Source: an uncultured Christensenellaceae bacterium
GTDB taxonomy: Bacteria > Bacillota > Clostridia > Christensenellales > Borkfalkiaceae
Direction of reading: 5' to 3'
NCBI GenBank assembly: GCA_910589015.1
Contig: CAJUSA010000021.1
Coordinates: forward strand, 1 to 26,998
Length of the DNA: 26,998 bases
Position 1 is the stretch's first letter. The number at the start of each line of letters is the position of its first letter. Under the pieces are notes generated by a model, which saw only the letters and a program-made list of their open reading frames with translations, was not told the origin of the DNA and made no database searches. The position numbers and the translations under genes are program-made. Positions 8,047-15,761 of this stretch are shown in pieces.

Positions 8047-8555
8047 AATATCTTTCGCTCGCCGTGCCCCTTCTCTTCCTTGCCCTCTTCGTGTATGCCC
8101 TGATCAAAAAAGTGAAATTGTACGACAGTTTCACGGCGGGCATCAAAGGCGCGATCCCGCTCGTCGTATCGCTCTTCCCCTACCTCGCCGCCGTGCTCAT
8201 TTTATCCGAACTGTTCGAACAGAGCGGACTTTCCGCCCGCATGACGGCGCTGCTCGCGCCGCTGTGCAAAGGGGTGGGGATCCCGCCCGAACTGAGCAAG
8301 CTGTTGCTGCTCAAACCCTTTTCGGGCAGCGGATCGACCGCCCTGCTCTCGGAAATTCTCGGCGCATACGGCGCGGACAGCTACATCGGGCGGTGCGCTT
8401 GCGTGTGTTACGGTTCGAGCGAAACGGTGTTTTATATCTTAGCCGTTTATTTTGCGGGATCGCAACGCAAAAATTTTCTCAAACCCGTGACGATCGCTTT
8501 GTTTGCAAATCTGCTCGGCGCCGTTTTGGGGTGCCTGTTCTGCCGTTTTCTTTGA
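8043..8555 (+). CDS. spmB: Spore maturation protein B-like / nucleoside recognition domain protein
   Basis: Partner of the preceding SpmA-like protein, 170 residues against 178 in Bacillus SpmB. It has four or five membrane segments, the family Gate-domain core GAIPLVVSLFPYLAAVLIL at about 35-53, LLKPFSGSGSTALLSEIL at about 94-111 and YGSSETVFYILAVYFG-like sequence near 124-138. ATGA overlap with spmA. Suggests that the organism or its recent ancestors sporulate, but SpmAB also occurs outside spore formers. No terminator is obvious directly after the stop. Confidence 0.87.
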   Translation: MKYLSLAVPLLFLALFVYALIKKVKLYDSFTAGIKGAIPLVVSLFPYLAAVLILSELFEQSGLSARMTALLAPLCKGVGIPPELSKLLLLKPFSGSGSTALLSEILGAYGADSYIGRCACVCYGSSETVFYILAVYFAGSQRKNFLKPVTIALFANLLGAVLGCLFCRFL

Positions 8556-8653
8556 TTCAAACTAAAACGAAGAGGGTTTATTTGTTCGATTATAACAAGA
8601 TATTATGCGAATATATCAAAAAAAACCTTTATAAAAAAGTTTCGACGAAATAA

Positions 8654-8683
8654 TTTACAATTCGCCCGAGTTTGTATTATAAT
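8654..8683 (+). promoter_or_regulatory. Strong promoter in a gene-free region
   Basis: TTTACA, 18-base spacer, TATAAT (8678-8683), with no reading frame of note behind it. It drives toward the hairpin at 8732-8763, which points to a short untranslated RNA. Confidence 0.55.
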
Positions 8684-8689
8684 AAAGGC

Positions 8690-8770
8690 ACAAACAAAGT
8701 TGCTTACACTTTTCCCCCTTATCATATAGGTAATCCCCTCGGAACGCGAGTTTCGGGGGGATTATCTTTT
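8690..8770 (+). ncRNA. Putative short RNA of about 80 nt
   Basis: The segment between the promoter at 8654-8683 and the T-rich end of the hairpin at 8732-8763 would give an RNA of about 80 bases. It contains an unpaired C-rich stretch (TTTTCCCCC, 8709-8717) upstream of the terminator-like stem. No known RNA family was recognised. The gene-free region 8556-9037 otherwise holds AT-rich sequence, a second hairpin copy, a GC palindrome, a dispersed element and a terminator. Confidence 0.35.
8732..8768 (+). terminator. 13-bp hairpin with T-rich tail
   Basis: AATCCCCTCGGAA pairs over 13 positions (two G-U wobbles) with TTTCGGGGGGATT around a CGCGAG loop, followed by ATCTTTT. It fits an intrinsic terminator for the short RNA above. 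Confidence 0.55.
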
Positions 8771-8864
8771 CTGTTCTTTCCGGCAATCTCACCGCCGTAA
8801 GGGTAGCGGCGGTTCGGTCACGCTCGCAGGGCTTATATCCTGCTGCGCTCAGTTCGCCCCGCGC

Positions 8865-8885
8865 GCACACGCCGCAGGCGTGTGC
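8865..8885. repeat. GC-rich perfect palindrome
   Basis: GCACACGCC and GGCGTGTGC form a perfect 9-bp inverted repeat around a 3-base loop. There is no T-run on either side, so it is not a classic terminator. Confidence 0.6.
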
Positions 8886-8902
8886 CCAGAATGCGCGGCT
8901 CA

Positions 8903-8937
8903 CCCCTCGGAACGCGAGTTTCGGGGGGATTATCTTT
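8903..8937 (+). repeat. Second copy of the 35-bp hairpin repeat
   Basis: Identical over 35 bases to 8735-8769, at a distance of 168 bp. The stem is shortened here because the outer AAT arm is missing, and the tail is ATCTTTCTT. It looks like a duplicated terminator-like module without a second promoter copy. Confidence 0.8.
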
Positions 8938-8963
8938 CTTCAATAATAAGGCGACCATGAAAA

Positions 8964-8990
8964 GATTCTTCGACTGCGCTCAGAATGACA
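8964..8990 (-). repeat. Dispersed repeat element, single copy
   Basis: GATTCTTCGACTGCGCTCAG followed by AATGACA. It matches, in inverse orientation, the sequences near 17390-17415 and 21713-21740. This kind of element (TGTCATTCTGAGC...GAAGAATC) is common between genes of many bacteria. Confidence 0.75.
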
Positions 8991-9004
8991 ATACGGTTAC
9001 TGTA

Positions 9005-9039
9005 AAAAAAGATCCCCCTTTTGTATGGGGGATCTTTTT
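9005..9039 (-). terminator. Bidirectional terminator of the O-antigen ligase-like gene
   Basis: AAAAAGATCCCCC and GGGGGATCTTTTT flank a short loop, giving A/T tracts on both sides. The stem starts inside the stop codon of the minus-strand gene and can stop transcripts from both directions. Confidence 0.9.
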
Positions 9040-10483
9040 ATTGCTCGGCGCGCTTTTTCTTTCTTTTGATCAATCGGGTATCGGCGCCCGCCTGCAAATC
9101 GACGCCCTCGATAAACAAGAGCAACAGCGAATAGAATATCGCGGAAGGTCCGCACTGGAAGAAGTGGCAGTCCATAAAGCAGATCAAAATCATCGCTAAA
9201 ATGCTCAGCGCCATCATAAATTTGGCAAGCGTGCGGTGTTTGAAGAGCATGACGAGCGTCTGCAACCGATGCACGGCGTAGGCAAATACGCCGAAGATCC
9301 CCAAACTGCCGAAGAGCTGAAAATATGTGTTGTGCGCCATAAAATAGGTGAACGGGCTGGAAGAATCCGCCCAGCGGTCGCCGCCCCACCCCGCGCCGAA
9401 CACGGGCGCGGAAAGGAAATACCGCCACGCCTCTTTGAAGAGCGGCACTCTGCCGTTGTCGTCGGTGCCGTGAACAAGCATCGATTCGAAGATTGCGCGC
9501 ACCTTATCGCGGAAACACAGCGCGATGACAATCACGGCGACAAGGCAAACACCCAAAACGATCAAAGAAAAAATCCGTTCGCGCTTTTGCGCTTTGACGA
9601 GCGACACGACGAGCGCGACGAGAAAGACCGATCCGCCGAATAAAATCGAGCCGCGGCTTTGCGTGAGAATGATGCCGACGGCGAGCATGCAGGCAAGCGA
9701 CGTGTAAAGCCAGCCGTGTTTCTTTTTCGCGGCAAAGTAGAGCGGCGCGCACGCGCACATCGAGAGCACGCACCCCACGCTGTTGTAATGCCCCCAGCCC
9801 GTGCCGAGCAGTCCGCGGTCGCTAATCGTGCCGTCTACGACCACACCTTCGCGGAAATACATCGCAATCACCTGCACCAGCACGGTGACGCCGATCACAC
9901 AAAAGAGCCGAAAGACGTATTCCATGCGGAAGGTGTTCCAGTCGAGCGCATAGTGCAGCGTAAAATACAGAAAACAGATCATAAAAGCGTTGACGACGCC
10001 GAACGCCACGGTATCGAAGCCGTAATATTTCGTGAACGCCCCGCCGAGCACATAGGAAACGACGAGCAGCGTAAAGCCGATCCACAAACGCGGCGCGCGG
10101 CGGCGTTCCCCGAACACGGCGCAATAGAGCGCGCGGGCGGCGATCATGAGCACCATAAGCGCAATGCAGAACCCGATCTGCACCACCGCCTGCGGACGGT
10201 CGAACACGCCTGTGGCGGGATACTGGCCGTTCTTGTATTCGTAGGAAATGCACATATAGCCGCACCCGACGACGGGCAACACGCCCGTTGCGTCGCCGCC
10301 GAAAAACACGGAAAGCGCGGTAAACGCCGCAAAACAGTAAAACGCGGGCACTTCCCACCCGAGAAACGACGACAACAGCGAGATGAACGCGACCACCGCC
10401 ATATGCACGGGCGACGCCAGATAGAGGCGCAAAAGCCGCGCAAGCGATTTACTCTTCAATTGCGGAAAAGCATCAATCAGCAT
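9038..10483 (-). CDS. O-antigen ligase / Wzy-like polytopic membrane protein
   Basis: A 481-residue membrane protein with roughly ten to twelve hydrophobic segments, of the Wzy_C / O-antigen ligase (WaaL-like) superfamily. Diagnostic pieces are ILTQSRGSILFGG at about 275-287 and, in the large C-terminal loop, APVFGAGWGGDRW followed by AHNTYFQLFGSLGIFG, where the His and adjacent residues are conserved. In Gram-positive bacteria such proteins polymerise or transfer surface polysaccharides or glycans. No glycosyltransferase genes adjoin it, so its polymer is unknown. The ATG at 10483 has TGAGGA at good distance. The C-terminus is a basic cytoplasmic tail (KRKKKRAEQ). Confidence 0.85.
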   Translation of the reverse strand: MLIDAFPQLKSKSLARLLRLYLASPVHMAVVAFISLLSSFLGWEVPAFYCFAAFTALSVFFGGDATGVLPVVGCGYMCISYEYKNGQYPATGVFDRPQAVVQIGFCIALMVLMIAARALYCAVFGERRRAPRLWIGFTLLVVSYVLGGAFTKYYGFDTVAFGVVNAFMICFLYFTLHYALDWNTFRMEYVFRLFCVIGVTVLVQVIAMYFREGVVVDGTISDRGLLGTGWGHYNSVGCVLSMCACAPLYFAAKKKHGWLYTSLACMLAVGIILTQSRGSILFGGSVFLVALVVSLVKAQKRERIFSLIVLGVCLVAVIVIALCFRDKVRAIFESMLVHGTDDNGRVPLFKEAWRYFLSAPVFGAGWGGDRWADSSSPFTYFMAHNTYFQLFGSLGIFGVFAYAVHRLQTLVMLFKHRTLAKFMMALSILAMILICFMDCHFFQCGPSAIFYSLLLLFIEGVDLQAGADTRLIKRKKKRAEQ

Positions 10484-10518
10484 ATAAGATTCCTCAGCGG
10501 TTCAAACGTAACGGTTTT

Positions 10519-10547
10519 ATTATAGCACCTCGCAACACGATAAGCAA
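10519..10547 (-). promoter_or_regulatory. Promoter of the O-antigen ligase-like gene
   Basis: Minus-strand TTGCTT (plus 10542-10547), 17-base spacer, TATAAT (plus 10519-10524); the leader is about 30 bases and holds the Shine-Dalgarno. Confidence 0.7.
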
Positions 10548-10576
10548 TATCTTTTAACTGTTTTTTAACAATTCGC

Positions 10577-11380
10577 TTATAAATCGAGCGTTTCTTTATA
10601 GAGCGCGTTTTTCGGCACGCCCCGATCTTTGGCGGCGCGTTTCAACGCCTCTTTTTTATCCATGCCCTCCCCCATATAATGCAACACATGTTCGCGCACG
10701 GAAAGCGCACAAAGCGGATTTTCCTTTTTTTGCGCCCCCTCGACAAGCAACACGTATTCCCCGCGCTTTTCACCCTGCAAGCCCGCGGCAAGCGTAAAAT
10801 GCACGCTCTCTTCGTGCATTTTGGTGATTTCGCGCACGGCGCACGCCTTTCTGTCGCCCCATGCCTCGTACATGGCGGCGATGTAATCGTCCACGTCCTG
10901 CGGCGCGCAGTGAAATACCAGCGCGCCCGTAAATTCTTTCAGTTCCTCAAGGCGCGCCCTTCTGTCGCGCGGACGATCGGGCAGAAAACCGATAAACGCT
11001 GCCCCTTCGGCGGGATAGGCGGCAAGCACGAGCGCACACAAAAAGGCGTTTGCGCCCGGCAGAACGGTATAGGGTTCGCCGCCCTCGCGCAGAGCAAGGC
11101 ATACCTCGCGCCCGGGGTCGGATACCGCAGGCATGCCCGCGTCGGAAACGACGCACACGTCTTTCCCTTCGCGCGAAAGCGCAAGGATTTTTTCCGCCGC
11201 CCCGCGTTCGTTGAACTTATGGCAGGAATAAAGCGGTTTCTTAATTTCGTACGCGTTCAGAAGTCCCAATGTGTGGCGCGTATCCTCGCAGAAGATCGCG
11301 TCGCAGTTTTTAAGCGTTTCGAGCGCGCGCAACGTGATGTCTTTGAGATTGCCGATGGGTGTGGCTACAAAATAGATCAT
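10577..11380 (-). CDS. rsmI: 16S rRNA 2'-O-methyltransferase RsmI
   Basis: Methylates the ribose of C1402 in 16S rRNA, using SAM, as a member of the tetrapyrrole-methylase fold family. The 267-residue protein has the N-terminal FVATPIGNLKDITLRALE, the CEDTRHT segment at about 33-39, VSDAGMPAVSDPG at about 78-90, the VLPGANA loop and EITKMHEE. A C-terminal helical domain (KKEALKRAAKDRGVPKNALY) is as in RsmI. The ATG at 11380 overlaps the stop of the upstream methyltransferase as ATGA, so translation is probably coupled. This TrmN6-like/rsmI pairing is also seen in Bacillus (yabB-yazA-yabC). Confidence 0.95.
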   Translation of the reverse strand: MIYFVATPIGNLKDITLRALETLKNCDAIFCEDTRHTLGLLNAYEIKKPLYSCHKFNERGAAEKILALSREGKDVCVVSDAGMPAVSDPGREVCLALREGGEPYTVLPGANAFLCALVLAAYPAEGAAFIGFLPDRPRDRRARLEELKEFTGALVFHCAPQDVDDYIAAMYEAWGDRKACAVREITKMHEESVHFTLAAGLQGEKRGEYVLLVEGAQKKENPLCALSVREHVLHYMGEGMDKKEALKRAAKDRGVPKNALYKETLDL

Positions 11381-12042
11381 GGATTGTTGACCGCCTCGCC
11401 GTAAACTTCCAGCCCTTTTTTGCCGCCTTTGACGGCGGAAACGAGCGCGAGGTAGGGCTTTTTCCCCGCTCTGCCCGTTACGAATTGCAGTTTTTTGGGT
11501 TCCAACGCGCACGCACGCAACGCACAGAACAGATCGCACAGCCGATCGCAACGATACACGAGCGCAAACCTGCCGCCGAATTTTAAGCACCGCGCCGCCG
11601 CCGCGCACAGCTCGCTCAGTGTGAGCGTTTCCTCTTCCTTGCAAAGCGCCTTATCCTTCACGGGCGTAGGCACGCCGCCGTGCCCGTAAGGGGGGTTGCA
11701 CAAAATAAGCGAGAACGCCTCGGTATACCGCGCGGGAATATCCTGCAAGCGGCAGTTTTCAACCGTGAATGTATTCTGCAAGCCGTTAAGCGCAACGGTC
11801 TTTTCGCACATCTTAGCGAACTCGGGCTGCATTTCAAAGAGCGTGACGCCTTCCACGCCGCGGTTTTCGGCATAAAAATGCAAGCCCACGATCCCGCTGC
11901 CCGCGCAGAAATCGGCGGCGCGTTCGCCCTTTTTCGCCTGCAAAAAGCGTGCAAGCAAGACCGAATCGCTCGTGAAACGGTAGCGCGCGTCGTCCTGAAT
12001 GATTTTATAATCGCCGATGAGTAATTCTTCGATAACCTGCAT
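11377..12042 (-). CDS. TrmN6-like tRNA adenine-N6 methyltransferase
   Basis: SAM-dependent methyltransferase of the TrmN6/YfiC (Bacillus YabB) type, 221 residues. TrmN6 makes m6A37 in tRNA1-Val in E. coli; the target here is inferred. Motif I is ADFCAGSGIVGLHF at about 48-61, and the NPPYG catalytic motif of base-N6 methyltransferases is at about 112-116. The start segment (ELLIGDYKIIQDDARYRFTS) matches the family N-terminus. The frame is open to 12288, but the ATG at 12042 starts the conserved region, although its Shine-Dalgarno is weak. Co-oriented and overlapping with rsmI. Confidence 0.85.
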   Translation of the reverse strand: MQVIEELLIGDYKIIQDDARYRFTSDSVLLARFLQAKKGERAADFCAGSGIVGLHFYAENRGVEGVTLFEMQPEFAKMCEKTVALNGLQNTFTVENCRLQDIPARYTEAFSLILCNPPYGHGGVPTPVKDKALCKEEETLTLSELCAAAARCLKFGGRFALVYRCDRLCDLFCALRACALEPKKLQFVTGRAGKKPYLALVSAVKGGKKGLEVYGEAVNNP

Positions 12043-12070
12043 GATTTTCTTATCGCCCGATTGCGCGCAA

Positions 12071-12478
12071 TCAAAATGCGTTTCGCGCTTTTCCGTCCGC
12101 AAAATAGCGTTGCAAAATTCCGGCGAGTTCGGCGGCATGTTCGGCGGCGTAATCGTCGCATTCTTCGAACGCCGCGACGATTTGTTCCGACTCGGGTCCT
12201 TCCCCCAACCCTTCATACGCCGCAATCGCCGCGTTGAAATTATCAAGCATGTTTTCGGGCAAAAGCGAACGCAAGTTTTTGATCGCATCCTCGTATATCC
12301 CGTCGAATTTTAACATGGAAAAGTATTCGAAATGTCCGCAAGCGCGGAACGGAAGATTTCGGTCGATTTCCATATAATACCGAAATAACATCTCATAGGG
12401 ATATTGCAGCTTGCCTTTACGGTAAGGACGGAGCGCCGCCCGAAACCATTTGAGTTGTTTCCATTTTTGGAATGACAT
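12071..12478 (-). CDS. Hypothetical protein, weakly DUF4375 (DMP19)-like
   Basis: A 135-residue soluble protein with no confident family. The middle (ACGHFEYFSMLKFDGIYEDA), the helical AIAAYEGLGEGPESEQ and the acidic FEECDDYAAEHAAEL recall DMP19/DUF4375 proteins, a group without clear function. GAGG lies 8 bases before the ATG at 12478. A terminator ends 14 bases before the start, so it is either read through from the ferredoxin gene or uses a promoter not seen here. It lies 28 bases upstream of the TrmN6-like gene and is probably its operon partner. Confidence 0.7.
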   Translation of the reverse strand: MSFQKWKQLKWFRAALRPYRKGKLQYPYEMLFRYYMEIDRNLPFRACGHFEYFSMLKFDGIYEDAIKNLRSLLPENMLDNFNAAIAAYEGLGEGPESEQIVAAFEECDDYAAEHAAELAGILQRYFADGKARNAF

Positions 12479-12492
12479 ATCCTTTTCCTCAC

Positions 12493-12521
12493 AAAAAAAG
12501 CCCTCCCGCCTTGCGGGAGGG
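12493..12521 (-). terminator. Terminator of the ferredoxin gene
   Basis: CCCTCCCGC and GCGGGAGGG form a perfect 9-bp stem with a 3-base loop, followed on the minus strand by CTTTTTTT. It begins 8 bases past the ferredoxin stop and ends just before the Shine-Dalgarno of the next gene. Confidence 0.9.
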
Positions 12522-12529
12522 TTGCTTTG

Positions 12530-12697
12530 TTATGCCGTGATCGCTCCCGTAGGGCAGCCGTCCTCGCATGCGCCGCAATCGATGCAAGCGTCGGGGTCTA
12601 CGACGTACGTCGTATCGCCGGGCGCAATCGCTCCGACAGGGCATGTGTCGGCACAGGCGCCGCAGGAAACGCAGGCATCCGTGATCACATGAGCCAT
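12530..12697 (-). CDS. Small 2[4Fe-4S] ferredoxin
   Basis: A 55-residue clostridial-type ferredoxin, a soluble one-electron carrier for low-potential redox reactions. Two full cluster motifs CxxCxxCxxxCP are visible: Cys9, Cys12, Cys15, Cys19 (ACVSCGACADTCPVGA) and Cys38, Cys41, Cys44, Cys48 (ACIDCGACEDGCPTGA). The two halves are clearly internally repeated. GGAGG lies 6 bases before the ATG, and a good promoter lies upstream. It is monocistronic by its terminator, apart from possible read-through. Confidence 0.96.
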   Translation of the reverse strand: MAHVITDACVSCGACADTCPVGAIAPGDTTYVVDPDACIDCGACEDGCPTGAITA

Positions 12698-12726
12698 GAT
12701 CAACCTCCATAATGAAATGTACTGTT

Positions 12727-12755
12727 ATTATATCACACTTTTTCGCGTTCGTAAA
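12727..12755 (-). promoter_or_regulatory. Promoter of the ferredoxin gene
   Basis: Minus-strand TTTACG (plus 12750-12755), 17-base spacer, TATAAT (plus 12727-12732). It starts 20 bases after the ricT stop. Confidence 0.7.
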
Positions 12756-12774
12756 GGCTTTTGACGAAAGTTTT

Positions 12775-13635
12775 TTAATCCTCGTCGTTCGGATCGTTGC
12801 CGCCCTTGCCGCCGTTGTCGTTCTGATCGCGGCGGAACCGCAGCGATTCGGCGGGGAAATCGCGGAACACCGTGCCGCCGTCGCGCTCGATTTTGAGCCG
12901 CGCCTCGCCCTTTAATGCGTTGACGGAAACGACGATCCCCTTGCCCTCGGGCGACGTGACGGTCGCGCCGATCTTGGGCAGTTTTTTATTTTCGGCGGCA
13001 TAGAAGTCGTTTTCGTAGGCAAGGCAGCACATCAGTCTGCCGCACAGCCCGCTGATCTTGCCGGGATTGAGCGAAAGCCCCTGCGTTTTCGCCATTTTGA
13101 TGCTCGTCTTTTTGAACTCGGGCATGCACCCCGCGCAGCAGCATTCTCTGCCGCACGGTGCGATTCCGCCCAAAATACGCGTTTCGTCGCGGATCCCCAC
13201 CTGTTTGAGTTCGATGCGCATGCGGAATACGCCCGCCAGATCGCGCACCAAATCGCGGAAATCCACTCTGCCTTCCGCCGTGAACGTGAACACGACCTTG
13301 TTCCCCTCGAAGGTGAACTCACAGTCGATAAGTTTCATATCGAGGTTGTGCGCCGCAATGCGTTCTTTGCACGTTCTGAGCGCGTCTTTGCGCTTTGCCT
13401 CGTTATTCTTCACCGTTTCTTCGTCGCGCTCGGTTGCAAGCCGCACGATGCGCTTGAGGGGCTGAACGACGTCTTTACTCTCAACTTCGCGTTCGGGCTC
13501 GATGACTTTGGCGTATTCCAAACCGCGCGCCGTTTCGACGATGACGCCCTGCCCTGTTGCGGGTTTCAAGCCGCCCGCGCTGAAAAAATACGGTTTGCAG
13601 TTGTTTTTGAATTTGACTACGACAACTTTTTCCAT
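12775..13635 (-). CDS. ricT: RicT (YaaT), PSP1-domain Fe-S protein
   Basis: Homologue of Bacillus RicT/YaaT, part of the RicA-RicF-RicT complex that carries [4Fe-4S] clusters and affects RNase Y cleavage, competence, biofilm and sporulation. The 286-residue protein has the PSP1 domain (about 55-140) and a run of cysteines, Cys161, Cys165-167, Cys170 (CGRECCCAGC), then Cys198, Cys203, Cys204 (LCGRLMCC), as expected for cluster ligands. The C-terminal GGKGGNDPNDED tail is disordered. The ATG lies inside the end of holB (19-base overlap) with GGGAGG in the holB coding region. The RicA and RicF genes are not in the window. Confidence 0.94.
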   Translation of the reverse strand: MEKVVVVKFKNNCKPYFFSAGGLKPATGQGVIVETARGLEYAKVIEPEREVESKDVVQPLKRIVRLATERDEETVKNNEAKRKDALRTCKERIAAHNLDMKLIDCEFTFEGNKVVFTFTAEGRVDFRDLVRDLAGVFRMRIELKQVGIRDETRILGGIAPCGRECCCAGCMPEFKKTSIKMAKTQGLSLNPGKISGLCGRLMCCLAYENDFYAAENKKLPKIGATVTSPEGKGIVVSVNALKGEARLKIERDGGTVFRDFPAESLRFRRDQNDNGGKGGNDPNDED

Positions 13636-14540
13636 TTGATTCTTTCCTCCCTGAGCGATAATGCCAGATTGAACGCCGCCTGACCTGCATTGGCGTTGAA
13701 CTGAATTTCCCGCTCTGCCTGCGCCGTTGCGTCAAGTGCGAAGAGAATCGCCCCGACGGGATAGAGCGCGGCAAGTTTTTTATAACTTTCCTTTTTGAAC
13801 GTGCAATCATTTTCACGTTCGGTTTTGTAAAACAGCATATCGCGCAGAACGAGCCGCAACGCGCCGAAAAACGACGTTCGTTTTTTATCGCCGATTTCAC
13901 GGCAGATCGCCGCCGTCTGCCCGCCCGACAAAAACGCCTCGGCAAGAGCAAGATCGCCCCCTTCCTCCAGCAGCGTTTCCGCCGCCGAATAGATCCCGCC
14001 GCAAGCGAGCGCTGCGTCGCGAATCCCCGCCCTGCCCGCATAATTGCGTTCGAGCGCCGCGGCGATCTCTTCCGCCGCAAAACGGGGAACGACGTAGCGG
14101 CTCATGCGCGAGAGCACCGTAGGCAGTACCCCGTGCGCGGACGACGCGCCGACCAAAAAGTACACGCCCGCAGGCGGTTCTTCGAGCAGTTTCAGAAGTT
14201 TGTTCTGCACGAGAGGCGTTACGCTCTCGAACGACGACAGAACATATAATTTATTCTTGCCTTCGGCGGGGCGCAACATACTTTCCGCCGGCAAAGCCGA
14301 TACCGTTTCCGCCGTCAGCTTGCCCCCTTCGGGCGGCAGGATTTTGCAATCGAGATAGCTTTCGGAATCGATCAGACGGGCGACGCGCGATCCTTCTTCC
14401 GCGCCGAAAAACGCCTTTGCGCACTCTTTGAGCAACGCGCGCAGATACACGGCGTCGTCGAACACGACAAGCGTAGACTGCGCCATGCCCCCTTCTTTTA
14501 TGGAACGGTAAACCGCCGTCGACCGTAAAAGCGTTTTCAT
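13617..14540 (-). CDS. holB: DNA polymerase III delta' subunit (HolB), reduced form
   Basis: Clamp-loader delta' subunit, 307 residues against about 330 in typical Firmicutes. The recognisable core is ESVTPLVQNKLLKLLEEPPAGVYFLVG at about 105-130 and LPTVLSRMSRY, the SRx motif region, at about 138-148, followed by a helical C-terminal collar domain. The N-terminus lacks a P-loop and the usual four-Cys zinc module; the segment before residue 60 is short and divergent. Delta' is not an ATPase, so this is compatible with function. GGAGG is 5 bases before the ATG at 14540, directly after the decarboxylase stop. Position between yaaO-like and ricT supports the call. Confidence 0.87.
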   Translation of the reverse strand: MKTLLRSTAVYRSIKEGGMAQSTLVVFDDAVYLRALLKECAKAFFGAEEGSRVARLIDSESYLDCKILPPEGGKLTAETVSALPAESMLRPAEGKNKLYVLSSFESVTPLVQNKLLKLLEEPPAGVYFLVGASSAHGVLPTVLSRMSRYVVPRFAAEEIAAALERNYAGRAGIRDAALACGGIYSAAETLLEEGGDLALAEAFLSGGQTAAICREIGDKKRTSFFGALRLVLRDMLFYKTERENDCTFKKESYKKLAALYPVGAILFALDATAQAEREIQFNANAGQAAFNLALSLREERIKWKKLS

Positions 14541-15761
14541 CTATTCCTCCGCATACACGCAAATCAAATCGCCGCGCAAGCCGAACGCGCCGCCTTTGGC
14601 AAGCCGCGCCGCCGCGCTTGCCGTGATTTTATCGCCCGCCCGCAACAGCGGCACGCAGGGCGGAAACAATCCGCATTCGAGCGCGCACACGCGCCCGACC
14701 GCCTCGGTCACGGGCACCCATGTCCGCAAATCCCCCGACCGACCCGTTTGTATGCCGTCTTCTTCGATCGCCGCACGGGGAATACGCCGCAACAGCGCGG
14801 CAAGTTTTTTCAAGTGCGCGCCCTTCGTGCGGGGCGAAAGGTAAAACATAAGATAATTCCCGTCGTTGAACTCGGGATAAACGCCCCTGCTTTCGAGATA
14901 GCTTTGCGCCGCACCGCAATTCGCGCCGAACGCGATCAGGATTTTCGACCAGTCGTCGTTCGGTAGAGCGTCAAGTTGAAGTTTGAAGCGTTCCGCCGCG
15001 CGCTCGATTGCTTCGTTGCGCGGATATTTCACGGCGTATTCCACGCTTGCCATGATGGGATAAGACGGCGAACTCGTGCGGAAGATCTTCACCGCTTCGC
15101 CGAGCGGTTGCGTCCATGCCCCCTTTGCGGAAACGACAGCGCCCTGCGTGAGCGCGGGCAGCGACTTGTGCACGCCGTCGACCCACATATCGGCATAAAG
15201 CCCCGCGTGCGCCCTTGTAAAATGCAGATGCGAACCGTGCGCCCCGTCGATGAGCAGAGGCTTGCCCGCCGCCTTACACAGCGCCCGCGCCTCTTCGAGC
15301 GGAGCGAAAAAACCGTAGTAATCGGGCGAAGTCAAAAGCAACGCGTCGGCTTGTTGCAACGCCGCCGCCAACTCGTCGGCGCTTGGCTGAACGGGAATGC
15401 CGCGTTCGCGCCGCGCGCAACATTCCACCGTCTGCACGCCCGCCGCGCGGCAGGCATTTTTCACGCTTGCATGGCAGTATGCGGGCAGGGCAAGCCGCGT
15501 TTTTCCCGCCGTCTTTAAGGCGTAGATCATGGAAAAGATCCCCGCCGTGCTGCCGTCGGTCAGGATATACGACTTGTCCGCATGCAGAATGCGCTCCAGA
15601 TCCTCTTCGGCACGCATGATCGCGCCCGTCGGATTCATGAGATTATCGGAATAACTCAGTTCGGTGATATCGCCGCCCGCCCGTTTATGACCGGGGGTGT
15701 GAAAGGACAAATGCTTTTTCTGTTTTTTAAGCATATCGGCGATATGCAAAACGTTACGCAT
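14541..15761 (-). CDS. Orn/Lys/Arg decarboxylase-family PLP protein (YaaO-like)
   Basis: A fold-type I PLP enzyme of the Orn/Lys/Arg decarboxylase major-domain family, 406 residues. It matches short Bacillus YaaO/SpeA-like proteins. Visible are SFHTPGHKRA at about 19-28, LTDGSTAGI at 67-75, LLIDGAHGSH with Asp172 contacting the PLP ring, and the Schiff-base Lys199 in WVDGVHKSLPALTQGA. It lacks the N-terminal wing domain of large inducible decarboxylases. The substrate (lysine, ornithine or arginine) cannot be read from sequence. The ATG at 15761 overlaps the upstream stop; a TTG at 15773 is a possible but less likely start. It sits in the conserved yaaO-holB-ricT order. Confidence 0.86.
   Translation of the reverse strand: MRNVLHIADMLKKQKKHLSFHTPGHKRAGGDITELSYSDNLMNPTGAIMRAEEDLERILHADKSYILTDGSTAGIFSMIYALKTAGKTRLALPAYCHASVKNACRAAGVQTVECCARRERGIPVQPSADELAAALQQADALLLTSPDYYGFFAPLEEARALCKAAGKPLLIDGAHGSHLHFTRAHAGLYADMWVDGVHKSLPALTQGAVVSAKGAWTQPLGEAVKIFRTSSPSYPIMASVEYAVKYPRNEAIERAAERFKLQLDALPNDDWSKILIAFGANCGAAQSYLESRGVYPEFNDGNYLMFYLSPRTKGAHLKKLAALLRRIPRAAIEEDGIQTGRSGDLRTWVPVTEAVGRVCALECGLFPPCVPLLRAGDKITASAAARLAKGGAFGLRGDLICVYAEE

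Noticed and set aside
8655..8903. 82-residue minus-strand frame across the promoter/hairpin region
   Set aside because: It is antisense to a promoter and hairpin repeat, lacks a Shine-Dalgarno and has no family features.
9659..10525. 288-codon plus-strand frame opposite the O-antigen ligase-like gene
   Set aside because: Composition rich in His, Arg and Ala without hydrophobic or motif structure; shadow of the real gene.
12042..12095. A degenerate dispersed element between the 135-residue protein gene and the TrmN6-like gene
   Set aside because: Only a faint resemblance (TTTTGATTGCGCGCAATC); too diverged to claim.
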